A stretch of 64,000 bases of DNA from Phycisphaerae bacterium (lineage in GTDB: Bacteria; Planctomycetota; Phycisphaerae; Phycisphaerales; UBA1924). The stretch is taken from positions 62,001 to 126,000 of the forward strand of contig JAEUIZ010000042.1 in the NCBI GenBank assembly GCA_016793805.1, given 5' to 3'. The position numbers and the translations under genes were made by a program. The notes under the pieces were generated by a model. The model ran no database searches, was not told the DNA's origin, and worked only from the letters and a program-made list of their open reading frames with translations. The stretch's first letter is position 1. Every line of letters begins with the position of its first letter. Shown here piece after piece: positions 1 through 9,215 of the stretch.

Positions 1-1
1 G

Positions 2-889
2 CTGGTGCTCGACGAGGCGGATCGGATGCTCGACATGGGCTTCATCCAGCCGATCCGGCGGATCGCGGCGGCGCTGCCGTCGGATCGCCAGACCGTGATG
101 TTCTCGGCCACGATGCCGCGCGAGATCGTGCGGCTCGCCGACTCGCTCCTTCGCGATCCGGTGCGGGTGTCGGTCGCGCCCCCGGCGTCGGCGCCCGTGC
201 GGATCGAGCAGAGCGTGTACATGGTGCCCCGCGCGAGCAAGCAGGCGCTGCTCGAGCACCTCGTCCGGCCCGCGGCCGTCGCCCGCGCCATCGTCTTCAC
301 CAAGACCAAGCACGGCGCCGACCGTGTGTGCAAGAAACTCCACCAGGCGGGGATCAGCGCGGACGCGATCCACGGCGGGCGAGCCCAGAACCAGCGACGC
401 CGAACGCTCGACGGCTTCCGCAGCGGCCGGTGCCGCGTGCTCGTCGCCACCGACGTGGCGGCCCGAGGGCTGGACGTGGACGGGATCACGCACGTGTTCA
501 ACTTTGACCTCCCGATCGAGGCCGACGGCTACGTCCATCGCATCGGGCGCACGGGCCGGGCCGGCGCCGGGGGCGTGGCGATCTCGTTCTGCGACCACGA
601 GGAGCGGGGCTGCCTCCGCGACATCGAGAGGCTCATCGGAGCGCCGATCCCGGCGATCACGCGCCTGCCCGCGCTCCCCCCGCCGACCTCGCACCCCACG
701 CCCCACCCCACCCCCTCGCACGCACCGTCCCGCGCTCACGCGAGCGCGGCATCGTCTCCCGTGCGATCGGGTTCGGCAGCGTTCGAACGCCGAGGCGGCG
801 CGTTGACCGCAGAGGCAAAGTCGCGGCCGACATCTGGCCGGGCTCCCGGGCGGTTCTCGAAGCGACCCGCTACCCGGCGATCGCGCTAG
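2..889 (+). CDS. DEAD-box ATP-dependent RNA helicase, 5' end missing
   Basis: This is the C-terminal 295 residues of a DEAD-box RNA helicase; the window edge removes the Q motif and Walker A. Counting the first in-frame codon as 1, the DEAD box is residues 4-7, the SAT motif 35-37, and the helicase C-terminal domain carries the ARGLDVDG and HRIGRTGR motifs (the latter at about 179-186). These ATP-binding and RNA-unwinding signatures support an enzyme that remodels RNA, typically in ribosome assembly or mRNA decay (family knowledge). The last 70 residues are a low-complexity tail rich in Pro, His, Ser and Arg, of the kind that gives RhlE-like helicases RNA-binding specificity. The exact subfamily (RhlE, CsdA or other) cannot be settled from the C-terminus. 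Confidence 0.93.
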   Translation: MVLDEADRMLDMGFIQPIRRIAAALPSDRQTVMFSATMPREIVRLADSLLRDPVRVSVAPPASAPVRIEQSVYMVPRASKQALLEHLVRPAAVARAIVFTKTKHGADRVCKKLHQAGISADAIHGGRAQNQRRRTLDGFRSGRCRVLVATDVAARGLDVDGITHVFNFDLPIEADGYVHRIGRTGRAGAGGVAISFCDHEERGCLRDIERLIGAPIPAITRLPALPPPTSHPTPHPTPSHAPSRAHASAASSPVRSGSAAFERRGGALTAEAKSRPTSGRAPGRFSKRPATRRSR

Positions 890-1148
890 CCACGCCACGG
901 GGAGGGGGGGGACACCGGCGTCGACACGTCGGGAGCGGACGAAAGCAGAGAATCCAAAGCGCGCCGCGCAGCGCCTTTGTCGGCGCACGGCGTGAACTGG
1001 CGCTGACCGGTGATGACAACGCCGACCAAGCCGAGGCCGAGGCCCCGCCCGCGCGCGGCCACGACCAGCCCCAGAAGGGGCCGGATTCCCGCCAGATTGT
1101 CGCGACGAGTCCCCGCGCGTCACCACCGGTCACACCGAGGGACTCGAA

Positions 1149-1222
1149 CACGGGCAGTAGGAGTCGAACCCACAACCTCCTGATCCGTAGTCAGGTGCTC
1201 TATCCAGTTGAGCTATGCCCGC
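1149..1222 (-). tRNA. tRNA-Arg (anticodon ACG)
   Basis: The minus strand folds into a complete cloverleaf. The acceptor stem is GCGGGCA with TGCCCGT (one G-T pair). The D-stem is GCTC/GAGC, the anticodon stem CCTGA/TCAGG with loop CTACGGA giving anticodon ACG, and the T-arm is GTGGG-TTCGACT-CCTAC. The discriminator base is G and no CCA is encoded. ACG is deaminated to ICG by TadA in bacteria and reads CGU, CGC and CGA arginine codons. A well-formed promoter lies just upstream on the same strand. Confidence 0.95.
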
Positions 1223-1232
1223 TCTCACTGCA

Positions 1233-1261
1233 ACAGTAAACCCGCCGCCGGGCTGTGGCAA
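1233..1261 (-). promoter_or_regulatory. Sigma70-type promoter for tRNA-Arg
   Basis: On the minus strand a TTGCCA -35 box and a TACTGT -10 box are separated by exactly 17 bp. The -10 box ends 10 bp before the mature tRNA 5' end, so initiation would give a very short leader. Spacing, box quality and position agree; no experimental support is available here. Confidence 0.6.
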
Positions 1262-1453
1262 GTGGGGCGGCGGCATCCTCGGCGCCCGCGCGCACAGGAA
1301 CGCCGCCGAGTCCGCTGGCAGCAGAAGTGGGGGGGCCGTGGCGCGCTGTGGGCAGACTCGGGCCGTGGGCTGGTCCCATGCTTGAGGCCGGAGCCGGCTT
1401 CCGCTGCGCAAGCCCAGCGAGGACGCCCTTCCCAGTCCCCTCTCGGCCCGCTC

Positions 1454-1482
1454 TTGATTCCAGCCTTCGAGCCCCCCATACT
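1454..1482 (+). promoter_or_regulatory. Candidate rpsT promoter
   Basis: TTGATT and CATACT hexamers are 17 bp apart, placing a transcription start near 1489 and a leader of roughly 47 nt before rpsT. A small GGCGG/CCGCC hairpin (1491-1506) falls within that leader and could contribute to autoregulation, which is known for S20 in Escherichia coli; that role is an inference here. Confidence 0.4.
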
Positions 1483-1535
1483 TCCAGCCCGGCGGTTTGG
1501 GCCGCCGGCAGTCTCGACGGAAGGATCACGCACCG

Positions 1536-1820
1536 ATGGCACACTCGCTCTCTGCGCGCAAGCGCGTCCGACAGAACGCTACCCTCCGCGCCCGCAACCG
1601 CTGGCGCCTTCGGACCATGCGCGAGGCGATCAAGACGTTCCGCGAGAAACTCGCCCACGGCACGCTCGCCGAGGCCACCGACGCCATGCGGACCTGCGCC
1701 CGCATCGTCGACCGCACGGCCCAGAAGGGCGTCATCCACAAAAACCAGGCCGCCCGCCGCAAGAGCCGCATGTCCGCGGCCTTGAAGGCCAAGAAGACCG
1801 CCGGCCCCGCCAAGAAATAG
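1536..1820 (+). CDS. rpsT: 30S ribosomal protein S20
   Basis: This 94-residue, very basic protein matches S20, which binds 16S rRNA early in 30S subunit assembly. It starts MAHSLSARKRVRQN and has the family's RMRN-like arginine-rich N-terminus, a helical body, and the C-terminal GVIHKNQAARRKSR segment that is the most conserved S20 stretch. The ATG at 1536 is chosen over an in-frame upstream start because it gives the standard N-terminus and length. The gene is monocistronic by spacing, 16 bp before a protease gene of the same strand. Confidence 0.95.
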   Translation: MAHSLSARKRVRQNATLRARNRWRLRTMREAIKTFREKLAHGTLAEATDAMRTCARIVDRTAQKGVIHKNQAARRKSRMSAALKAKKTAGPAKK

Positions 1821-1836
1821 GCCCCAGGGACAACCG

Positions 1837-2640
1837 ATGCCTCGGGCGCGAACACCCTGGCCCGTGGGCCATCGCCCGATCGCCCGAACCCGGGGCCTCG
1901 GAGGCGCCGCGGATTCCTATTTCCACGCCTCGCTCCAGCCCCTCGACGTCCTCCTGTTCGTCCTTCCCCTGATCGTGCTCTACGAGATCGGCTCGGCGAT
2001 GTTCCTCGCTCGCGCGGGCGGACAGGTCGAGACCATCCGTGCTCACAGTCTCCTGCTGAGTTTCTTTCGCGACTTCGGCGTCGTCGGTCGGGCCGTGCCC
2101 TCCTGCGTCATCGTTGCCACCCTCCTCTCCTGGCACGTCATGTCCGGGGCCCGCTGGCGCGTTCGGCCGATGGTGCTCGCGGGCATGGCCCTCGAGGCCG
2201 CCGCGTGGACCATCCCGCTGCTGGTGCTCATCGCGCTGGTGCTGATGTTCGGTCGCCCCCCCGCCGCGGCGGGCGGCGTTGACCTCGCCTCATTCCCCTG
2301 GCAGGCTCGGGCCACGATCTCGATCGGCGCCGGGCTCTACGAGGAGTTCCTCTTCCGACTCGTGGGCCTGACGCTCGTCCACGCGATCCTCACGGACCTG
2401 CTGCGTGCCCCCAAGTCCTGGGCGACACCCATCGCGATCCTTGCTACAGGGGTCGCCTTTGCGCTCTACCACGATGTCGCCGCCGCGGGCGGGCAGGCCC
2501 GGCTGGCCGAACTCGTCGCCCTAGGCGTCGCGGGCGTGTTCTTCGGCGTGGTCTTCTACTACCGAGGCTTCGGGATCGTCGCCATGGTCCACACGCTCTA
2601 CGACATTTGGGTTCTGATCGGCATGAATCGCGGCGGATAG
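1837..2640 (+). CDS. CPBP family intramembrane glutamic endopeptidase
   Basis: This 267-residue integral membrane protein has several hydrophobic segments and the two signature motifs of the CPBP (CaaX protease and bacteriocin-processing) family: EEFLFR at residues 169-174 and a histidine within FALYH at 212. In family members these glutamates and the histidine form the active site, which cleaves substrates within the membrane. Substrates of bacterial members are mostly unknown, so no pathway is assigned. It follows rpsT by 16 bp and may be read through from the rpsT promoter. Confidence 0.85.
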   Translation: MPRARTPWPVGHRPIARTRGLGGAADSYFHASLQPLDVLLFVLPLIVLYEIGSAMFLARAGGQVETIRAHSLLLSFFRDFGVVGRAVPSCVIVATLLSWHVMSGARWRVRPMVLAGMALEAAAWTIPLLVLIALVLMFGRPPAAAGGVDLASFPWQARATISIGAGLYEEFLFRLVGLTLVHAILTDLLRAPKSWATPIAILATGVAFALYHDVAAAGGQARLAELVALGVAGVFFGVVFYYRGFGIVAMVHTLYDIWVLIGMNRGG

Positions 2641-2800
2641 CACACCCGCCTGTCCGATAGCCACCCTTGGGACATTGGACCGGGCGGGTGCGAGCGCGGT
2701 ACGATGAACCCGAGTTGGCACGGCGAGGAGTGCGGCCGGGCCGGCCGGTGCGCGGCGAGCGCACCGCACCCGTGCTGGGCTTCACTCGGAAGGGCGGCGC

Positions 2801-3097
2801 ATGGGTCTGGACTTCGCGATCGACGAGTTGTACGCGACGGGGTGGACCGCGCTCGACAGCGCGGGATGCAAGCACCACGCCGACGGCCGGGCCTTTCCCG
2901 ATCTCGAGCGCGTGCAGCAGGAGTTCCGTGCCGCCGGGTTTGAGTTCACGATCCGCCACGTCCAACTCTTCGACTGCTACCGGGCCGAATGGCGCGACGC
3001 GGGCGGGGCGGCCATGGGCGCGGTGGTGGGGCGGTCCGAGGCCGAGGCCGCGGTCTATGCCCTCTCCCAACTGCGTCGGGCGGTGGTCAGCGCCTAG
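2801..3097 (+). CDS. Small conserved-looking protein of unknown function
   Basis: This 98-residue protein is not recognised. It is soluble, mixed alpha/beta in appearance, with one Cys-Lys-His-His cluster near residue 23 and a second Cys near 64. The start is supported by a GGAAGG ribosome-binding site 7 nt upstream. Codon choice (strong preference for C or G in third positions) is like that of neighbouring real genes. No signal peptide or membrane segment is seen. It converges on the broken RCC1 gene at 3114, leaving only 16 bp between them. Confidence 0.6.
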   Translation: MGLDFAIDELYATGWTALDSAGCKHHADGRAFPDLERVQQEFRAAGFEFTIRHVQLFDCYRAEWRDAGGAAMGAVVGRSEAEAAVYALSQLRRAVVSA

Positions 3098-3113
3098 CGA
3101 TCGCGTCGCCCGG

Positions 3114-4284
3114 TCAGTCGCACCCGATCACAAACAGATTCTGGAAGCAAACCAGGTCGTTGACGTTGATCACCGGCAGCGTCTGGCTGAGGTCGCAGTT
3201 CGCCCGAAGGTCGCCTGCGGCCACGAGGTTGGTGAAGCAGATGTAGTCGTTGACGTTCAGACGTTCAAGAACGGCGTCGCGGTAGACCCATCGCAGATGG
3301 CGTAGCAGTTGATGCCGCCCTGCTTCACAAGCCCCAGAGCGTGAAAGGCCGACTCGCCTTGCGCGAGCCCGCCGAAGTTGCCTGGCGGTGGCTCCGAAGC
3401 GCCGAAATTGCCTGGATGGCCCTCCATCTCCCAGCCGACGACTGTTCCATCGCCTTTCATGGCGAGGCTGTGGTAGTACCCGGCCGAGACGGCGATGAAG
3501 GTGTCGGTCGGCTGAATGATGGGCGGCCCGGGGTCCCCCCCTGCCCCTGAAGGTTCGAGCCCCACGCCCGCAGTTTCCCGTCATTACGAATCGCCAGCAG
3601 ATGAAAGTGACCGCTCGAAATGGCGATGTACTCCTCTGCATTCGGATTGCCTGACCCGCTCGGATCGAGGTTTGGGTTGAGCGTCGGATCGGTGTAGCTC
3701 GAGATCGCGACAATGGGACTGCTGGACCAGGAACCCCAGACAGAGATCGTGCCGTTGGACCTGATCAGCGCATCGTGGTACCCGCCAGCAGAGAAGGCGC
3801 GCGGCGAAGCAGCCGCTGCCGCCGCACCCTCCGGAAGCCCAAATCGCGGATCGCCCCAGTACGCGAGTTTCAGATCAGACCGACGGAGCGCGAGCCCGTG
3901 ATATTCCCCGGCGGCGATCGCGATGTAGTCATTGGCGCCCGCGGGGAGCGTGCGCTGCCCCCAGTCATTCACGCCCCATGTCTTGATCTGCCCGTCGTCC
4001 TGCAGCGCCATCGCCCACTGGTGCCCCACCTCGATGATCTCAAATCTGTGCTCCGGGTCTGGCGCGGGCACGGCCTCGACGCCGAGGTAACTCGCTCCCC
4101 AATGGCTGAGTGTGCCATTGGGCAAAAGGCCGATGCTGAAGTACGTCCCGACACCGACTTGGGCAAACGCAACGCCTGCCGGCGGCGTGGCCTCGTCGTC
4201 GCCATCGCGCCCCCAGCCACTGACGATCGAGGGCTGGGCCGCTACAACGCCGCACTGGCTGGCAAGGACAGCAGCCGCCAGCAA
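3114..4284 (-). pseudogene. RCC1-repeat secreted protein with dockerin-like tail, frameshifted twice (copy A)
   Basis: The minus strand encodes RCC1/BNR-type repeats (segments such as AAGEYHGLALR, YIAISSGHFHLLAIRNDG), a likely beta-propeller, followed by two dockerin-like motifs (LNVNDYICFTNL, INVNDLVCFQNL). The frame breaks twice. A 7-C run at 3535-3541 needs one more base to stay in frame. A perfect 8-bp tandem duplication GACGTTCA at 3252-3267 shifts the second break; deleting one copy restores PFLNVNDYICF. The N-terminus has a signal-like segment ending VVAAQP, but its only in-frame start is a TTG at 4284, overlapping the end of copy B by 43 bp. It could be a decaying gene, a slippage-switchable gene, or in part a sequencing error. 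Confidence 0.8.
3252..3267. repeat. 8-bp tandem duplication that frameshifts RCC1 copy A
   Basis: GACGTTCA is present twice head-to-tail. On the coding (minus) strand, removing one copy fuses the upstream frame to the downstream dockerin-like motif with the canonical LNVNDY sequence, so the duplication is the simplest cause of the frameshift. Confidence 0.85.
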
Positions 4285-5179
4285 TCGCTCCGACGGCGAG
4301 AGGCAACAAGCGCGCCGAGCGCAATCATCGGAAGCCCTCCAGGAGACGGAACCACTGCCAGCCCATGGAACAAGCCCGCGTCAATCGCCGAGTATGAACC
4401 AGAAGGAGTATTCAACTGGCCATGATTGTTCCGACCCCACGCCGTAAGCGTACCGTCGGTTCGCAAGCCAAGACCAAACTCCCAACCGGCGGCGACAGCA
4501 ACAAACTCGCCCGAAGGAACGCTCGTCTGTCCCCAGTTGTTCGCGCCCCACCCGATGAGTGTTCCGTCCTCACGGATACCCAGGCTGAATCTCGTACCAG
4601 CGGCGATAGCGCGAAAAGTCCCGGGCGGCACGGATGCCTGTCCGAGGCTGTTATCTCCCCAGCCGATGAGTGTGCCGTCGGTTCGTATCGCAAGGCTGTG
4701 GTCATAGCCTGCCGAAACGGCCCGAAACGTACCGCCGGGGGCCGCGCCAAGAACATTCCCCCATTGCACAAGCGTGTTATCTTGCCTCAAACCGACAAAG
4801 TGGCTCCATCCGGCATCCAAGCCCCAAAGAGACCCGATGGCGGAATTCCAGGCGGCGACCCCCACTGAGTGAGCGAACCATCATCTCGGATGCCGACCGC
4901 CTCGCTGGAGCCGGCGGATATCGATCGAAATGTGCCAGCGGGCACGTTGGTCTGCCCGCCCTCGTTGTTCCCCCACCCCAGAAGTCGCCCGTTCGATTGA
5001 AGTCCCAGACTGAAAAACTGCCCACCTGCGACAGCGACAAAGTCCCCCGGCGGCGGCGTCGCTTGGCCCATGTTGTTCGAGCCCCACCCCACAATCGGAC
5101 CGGCATTGGCGGCGGTTGATGCGAGTCCGACAACTGCTAAACCCATCCAACGCGACACGCTCACGGGGTGCTTGGTCAT
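4242..5179 (-). pseudogene. RCC1-repeat secreted protein with PEP-CTERM-like tail, frameshifted (copy B)
   Basis: The product starts with a signal peptide (ending TAANAGP) and carries tandem RCC1/BNR-like units of the form GWGxNxxGQxxVPxGxFxAxAAGxxFSLGLRxDG, about 40-45 residues each. It ends in VPSPGG, a hydrophobic stretch and an RRR cluster, as in PEP-CTERM sorting tails. The frame breaks at a run of five C (4859-4863): one more base would join QWG to VAAWNS and make a single protein of about 310 residues. Apart from that break the repeats are well preserved, so the lesion is recent, switchable or a base-calling error. The gene lies upstream of copy A on the same strand and diverges from rplK. 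Confidence 0.8.
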
Positions 5180-5438
5180 CGGTCGGTTCTCCCATCCGTC
5201 CTAGCCATCATGGTACATCAAGAAGCCGTTCGCGGGTGGCATGATCGCGCTATTCTCGCGCGAAACTTGCCCTGCGGCCGTCAAGGGTTGCCTTCTCGGT
5301 CCAGGCAGCGAATACTACGAGTCCCCGGGCACGTGTCCTGGGGCGACATCGCAGACCGCACGTACCACCAAGCCGCTCGTCCCAGGCCGGGATGGGCTCA
5401 CCGGGCCATGCCCGGGGCCGCGTGGGAGGTAGGAAAAA

Positions 5439-5867
5439 ATGGCCAAGAAAGAAGTCATCGACAAGTTCAAGATCATGGCCCCCGGAGGGTCGGCGACGCC
5501 GGCGCCACCGCTGGGTCCCGTCTTGGGCGCCAAGGGCGTCAATCCCGGGCAGTTCATCCAGAAGTTCAACGCCGCCACGGCCGCGCTCAAGGGCAAGGTC
5601 GTCGGGTGCGTGGTAACGGTCTTCAACGACCGCTCGTTCGAGTTCGAGATCAAGAGTTCGCCGGCCTCGGTGCTCATCCGTGAGGCCGCGGGCATCGAGA
5701 AGGGCTCGGGCGTTCCGAACAAGGAGAAGGTCGGGAAGATCACCAAGGCCCAGTGCGAGAAGATCGCCAAGGAAAAGATGGCGGACCTCAACGCGGGCTC
5801 CATCGAGGCGGCGATGCGCATCGTGGCAGGCCAAGCCCGGTCGATGGGCGTGACGGTGGAGGGCTAA
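5439..5867 (+). CDS. rplK: 50S ribosomal protein L11
   Basis: This 142-residue protein is full length for L11 and shows the N-terminal PAPPLGPVLGAKGVNPGQF region that contacts EF-G and thiostrepton in other bacteria, and a C-terminal 23S rRNA-binding domain. L11 forms the base of the GTPase-associated centre and is needed for RelA activation. The start is supported by a GGAGG site 10 nt upstream. It begins the rplK-rplA-rplJ-rplL cluster; the usual upstream neighbours secE and nusG are absent, replaced by a divergent RCC1 gene, so the promoter must lie within 5180-5438. Confidence 0.98.
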   Translation: MAKKEVIDKFKIMAPGGSATPAPPLGPVLGAKGVNPGQFIQKFNAATAALKGKVVGCVVTVFNDRSFEFEIKSSPASVLIREAAGIEKGSGVPNKEKVGKITKAQCEKIAKEKMADLNAGSIEAAMRIVAGQARSMGVTVEG

Positions 5868-5870
5868 CCC

Positions 5871-6575
5871 ATGCCAAAGAAACTCGGATCCAAGCGCCAT
5901 CGCGAGAACCTCGGGCTCGCGCCGCAGACGGCCCTCGAGGCCCCCGCCGCGGTCGCGGCCCTCAAGAAGTTCAAGGGCCCCAAGTTCGACCAGACCGTCA
6001 ACGTCTGTATGCACCTCGGGATCGATCCCGCCCAGGCCGATCAGGCCATGCGCGGGTCCATCAGCCTCCCGCGCGGCATCGGCAAGACCAAACGCGTCGT
6101 CGCCTTCTGCCAGTCCGACGTGGCGCCCAAGGCCCTGGCGGCGGGCGCGGTCAAGGCCGGGGGCGAGGACCTCGTCGCCGAGATCGAGAAGGGCTGGATG
6201 GACTTCGACGTCGCCGTCGCCTCGCCCGACATGATGCGTGTCATCAGCAAGCTGGGCAAGGTGCTCGGCCCCAAGGGCCTCATGCCCTCGCCCAAGGCCG
6301 GGACCGTGACGCCGAATGTCCCCGACGCGGTCAAGGAGTATTCCGCCGGCAAGGTCGAGTACCGTGCCGACAAGAGCGGCAACGTCCATGCCGTCATCGG
6401 GAAGATGTCCTTCCCCGAGAAGGACCTCCTCGAGAACCTCCAGTTCTTCGTGCACGCGATCGAGAAGGCCCGGCCCCCGACCGCCAAGGGCACGTACATC
6501 AAGAAGGTCACCGTCAGCGGGGCGATGACGCCCGGTGTCCAGGTCAAGCACGTCGCCGCCGAGGCACGGGAGTAA
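5871..6575 (+). CDS. rplA: 50S ribosomal protein L1
   Basis: L1 builds the mobile L1 stalk that helps release deacylated tRNA from the E site, and in many bacteria it represses its own mRNA. This 234-residue sequence has the expected length and the hallmark segments SLPRGIGKTKRV, KLGKVLGPKGLMPSPKAGT and the C-terminal KGTYIKKVTVS. It starts 3 bp after the rplK stop, with a GGAGG site inside the end of rplK, which indicates translational coupling. Confidence 0.98.
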   Translation: MPKKLGSKRHRENLGLAPQTALEAPAAVAALKKFKGPKFDQTVNVCMHLGIDPAQADQAMRGSISLPRGIGKTKRVVAFCQSDVAPKALAAGAVKAGGEDLVAEIEKGWMDFDVAVASPDMMRVISKLGKVLGPKGLMPSPKAGTVTPNVPDAVKEYSAGKVEYRADKSGNVHAVIGKMSFPEKDLLENLQFFVHAIEKARPPTAKGTYIKKVTVSGAMTPGVQVKHVAAEARE

Positions 6576-6581
6576 GCCGCC

Positions 6582-7127
6582 ATGAGCAAAGCCATCAAGG
6601 ACATGCTGACGCGGGACTACAAGGCCCGTTTCGAGGGCGCGGCCGACGCGATGGTCATCAGCATCCGCGGGGTCAAGGCCATCCCGACCACGAAGATGCG
6701 CAAGGACCTCGCCACCAAGAAGATCAAGGTGACCGTTGTCCGCAACTCGCTGGCCCGCAAGGCCATCGCCGGCACACCGCTGGAGCCCCTGGGCAAGTTG
6801 CTCGAAGGACCCAGCGCCCTGGCGTTCGGCGGCACTTCGGTCGTCGAGGTCGCGCGCGAGATCGTCAAACTCCTCGCCACGATGCCCGAACTCGAACTCA
6901 AGGGCGCCGTCCTCGACGGGCAACTCTTTGAGGGCAAGAAGGGCGTCACCGAGCTCTCGAAGTTCCCGACCCGCGAGGAGGCGATCGGCCAGGCCGTCAC
7001 TCTCATCGTCAGCCCGGGGCGCAAACTCGCGGCCCAGGTGCTCGGGCCCGGGTCCACCGTCGCCGGGATCGTCAAGGCGATCGAGGCCAAACTCGAAAAG
7101 GGCGAGGCCATCGCGGCGACAGCCTGA
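6582..7127 (+). CDS. rplJ: 50S ribosomal protein L10
   Basis: L10 anchors the L7/L12 dimers to the ribosomal stalk. The 181-residue protein shows the conserved N-terminal rRNA-binding half (KVTVVRNSLARKA, LEGPSALAF) and a C-terminal helix ending in AIEAKLEKGEA that would bind L12 dimers. It starts 6 bp after rplA. A gap of 125 bp separates it from rplL, enough for an internal regulatory element, although I cannot point to a specific one. Confidence 0.97.
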   Translation: MSKAIKDMLTRDYKARFEGAADAMVISIRGVKAIPTTKMRKDLATKKIKVTVVRNSLARKAIAGTPLEPLGKLLEGPSALAFGGTSVVEVAREIVKLLATMPELELKGAVLDGQLFEGKKGVTELSKFPTREEAIGQAVTLIVSPGRKLAAQVLGPGSTVAGIVKAIEAKLEKGEAIAATA

Positions 7128-7252
7128 GTGAACGCAGTTGATTTGACTCCGACATCCGACTGGCCCTTCGGGGTGAAAGCGCCGAATCGTTCGGCCCCTC
7201 TCGGGTGTGAGTAGCACCGGCATCCGGTGCGGTGAAGTGTGAGGATTCCATC

Positions 7253-7639
7253 ATGGCAAGCGTGACTGAACTGGGCGACATGCTCGCGGGGCTGACTCTC
7301 AAGGACGCCGTCGAACTCGGGAAGTATCTCAAGGACAAGTACGGCATCGAGGCCGCCTCCGGCGGCGCGGTCATGGTCGCCGCGGCGGCCGGTGGCGGCG
7401 GTGGCGGTGCCGCCAAGGCCGAGGAGAAGTCCTCCTTCGATGTCATCCTCAAGAACGGCGGCGACAAGAAGATCCAGGTCATCAAGGTCGTCCGCGAGGC
7501 CACCGGCCTCGGGCTCAAGGAGGCCAAGGACCTCGTCGACGGCGCCCCCAAGCCCGTCAAGACCGGCCTCTCCAAGGAAGACGCCGACAAACTCAAGAAG
7601 ACCCTCGAAGAGAACGGCGCCACCGTCGAGTTGGCCTAA
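7253..7639 (+). CDS. rplL: 50S ribosomal protein L7/L12
   Basis: This 128-residue protein is the stalk protein that recruits translational GTPases. It has an N-terminal dimerisation domain ([16 protein letters not shown]), a Gly/Ala-rich hinge near residues 40-60, and the conserved C-terminal domain ([24 protein letters not shown]). The ATG at 7253 is preferred to an upstream in-frame start because it follows a GTGAGGA ribosome-binding site and gives the usual N-terminus. A strong terminator follows 53 bp downstream, ending the ribosomal transcript before the opposing RCC1 genes. Confidence 0.97.
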   Translation: MASVTELGDMLAGLTLKDAVELGKYLKDKYGIEAASGGAVMVAAAAGGGGGGAAKAEEKSSFDVILKNGGDKKIQVIKVVREATGLGLKEAKDLVDGAPKPVKTGLSKEDADKLKKTLEENGATVELA

Positions 7640-7692
7640 GCCATCGAATGCGTGGCACAGGCTCCCGCCTGTGCGCCAGTCCGCATCAACCA

Positions 7693-7729
7693 AGCGGGGT
7701 CCGGCACCACCGGGCCCCGCTTCCTTTTT
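7693..7729 (+). terminator. Rho-independent terminator after rplL
   Basis: A 12-bp stem (one G-T pair) with the loop CACCA is followed by TCCTTTTT. It lies directly after rplL and before the convergent RCC1 gene, so it should end rplKAJL transcription and prevents read-through to rpoBC. Confidence 0.88.
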
Positions 7730-7770
7730 GCTCTGTCACACGTCGCTCCCGTGCCACGCGTGCCGCTCGA

Positions 7771-9206
7771 CTACGGCATGTGCCCCGGCGGGCACGGCGA
7801 CACAAACGCCGCTTGGAAGCACACTGGTAGTCGTTCACGTTCAACACCGGCGGCCAGATGCTCCCGTCGCAGTTCGCGTAACTCACCACCTGCTGCTCAT
7901 ACGGCATGTTCTGGGCCTCCGCGAACGCGTTCCCGAAGCAGATGAAGTCGTTGATGGAGAGCACCGGCGGCGTCTGGCTCCCGTCGCAGTTCGCGTCGTA
8001 GCAGCGGGCCAGGGCCTGCGTCTGGTTGCAGTTGCCACGAGCCATGATGAAGTGGTCCGGTAGTGCCCCTGCTGGCCACCCCGATGGGATATTGACACCG
8101 CAATTGCCGACGCCGCCCCACGCGACGATCTCCCCGTTGTCCGCGCGTCGACCAGCGATCCAAGAGGCGTATCCCCCCACGATGTCCGCCATCGGGATGG
8201 GTGGAGGCTGGCTGGGCCCGGGAACTCTTGGTTGGTCGGTGCGGGGGCAGTAGAGGTCAGTGCCCCAGATGTGCGGGGTGCCATCGGCCTTCACGGCGAT
8301 CAGCGTGTGATGGGCTGCAGCCAGATGGGCGTATGGTGGCGAGTATGGGGCAAGCCAAGTGGGGATGTTCGCAGGGTCCTGCTGCGGGAGGGTTCCCCGG
8401 TAGTTGGGTCCCCACCATAGTGGTTCGGCCATCTCATCGAATGTCCCCCAGCAGATGATCCTGCCGTTCAACTCGGGCATCGTGTGTCCAGGCGTGTGGT
8501 CATATTGCAGCGCCGCAACCGCGTGGCCGCAGCACACGATCGCCCTGAAGCGCCACTCCGCCGGAGGCAAATAAGGTCGATAGAGTGGAGGTTGCAGAGG
8601 ACCGTTGGGGCGCTCGATCGGATGCACGCCGTACCGATCGTCTCCCCACGCTGCGATCTGGCCAGTGTCAAACAGGACAATGTTGATCTGCTCGCCGGCT
8701 TGCATGTCGATCACCCTGGCGCCCGATGGAATGAACCACGGAGCACCCTCCAACAACGGGATGTTGGCTTGTCCCGCTCCGTTGTGGCCCCAGGCGAGCA
8801 GGCCGAATCGGCCCTCCGGCTGGCTGACTGGGTCCATCGCCAGCGCGAGGGCGTGATCGAAGCCGATGGACGCGCGACGAAGCAGAGGCATTGGGTCGGG
8901 AGGCGGAACGCATCGTGATGGGTCCTGGCCACACGCGGTATCTGGGTCGTAGCCGTTGCCGGTCGGCGGAAACGGCCCGGGCAGACGCCCCTGTTGGCCG
9001 TATCGGTTGTCAGGACCCCATCCCAACAGACTCCCTCCCTCACGCACAACCAGGTTTGCGAAGTAGCCGGGGCTCGCATCGATCGCGCGAGCCACCGACA
9101 TTGGGGGCGGTTCCGTTGGCCACATGTAGAGCAGTGTTGGCTGCGCGCTTGCGCCGGATGTGAGCGCACTAATAGCCAGCATGGAATGAAGCACGTTCAT
9201 CTTCAT
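7771..9206 (-). pseudogene. RCC1-repeat secreted protein with dockerin-like tail, frameshifted near the end (copy C)
   Basis: The protein begins with a signal peptide ending GASAQP and continues through about 390 residues of divergent RCC1/BNR repeats (LLGWGPDNRYGQQ, RFGLLAWGHNGAGQA, IAAWGDDRYGVHP, and others). It then has a first dockerin-like motif (LSINDFICFGNAFAEA) and the start of a second (LNVNDYQC). At 7820-7823 an extra TG on the coding strand (TGTG) throws it out of frame. Removing one TG restores QCFQAAFVSPCP and a TAG stop at 7771-7773. As it stands, translation runs on in a wrong frame to 7686, losing the second motif. Only the tail is affected, so a secreted but mis-anchored protein could still be made. 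Confidence 0.82.
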
Positions 9207-9215
9207 CTCCTTGAA

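Larger units (their letters stand above)
1223..1535. other. Intergenic region between tRNA-Arg and rpsT
   Basis: This 313-bp gap holds the tRNA-Arg promoter at its left edge and a candidate rpsT promoter near its right edge. Between about 1262 and 1453 I see no convincing gene, RNA structure or repeat. Confidence 0.6.

Noticed and set aside
890-1148. A gene between the helicase and tRNA-Arg
   Set aside because: Open frames exist but are short, Arg/Ser/Pro-rich and lack ribosome-binding sites; nothing supports a gene or RNA here.
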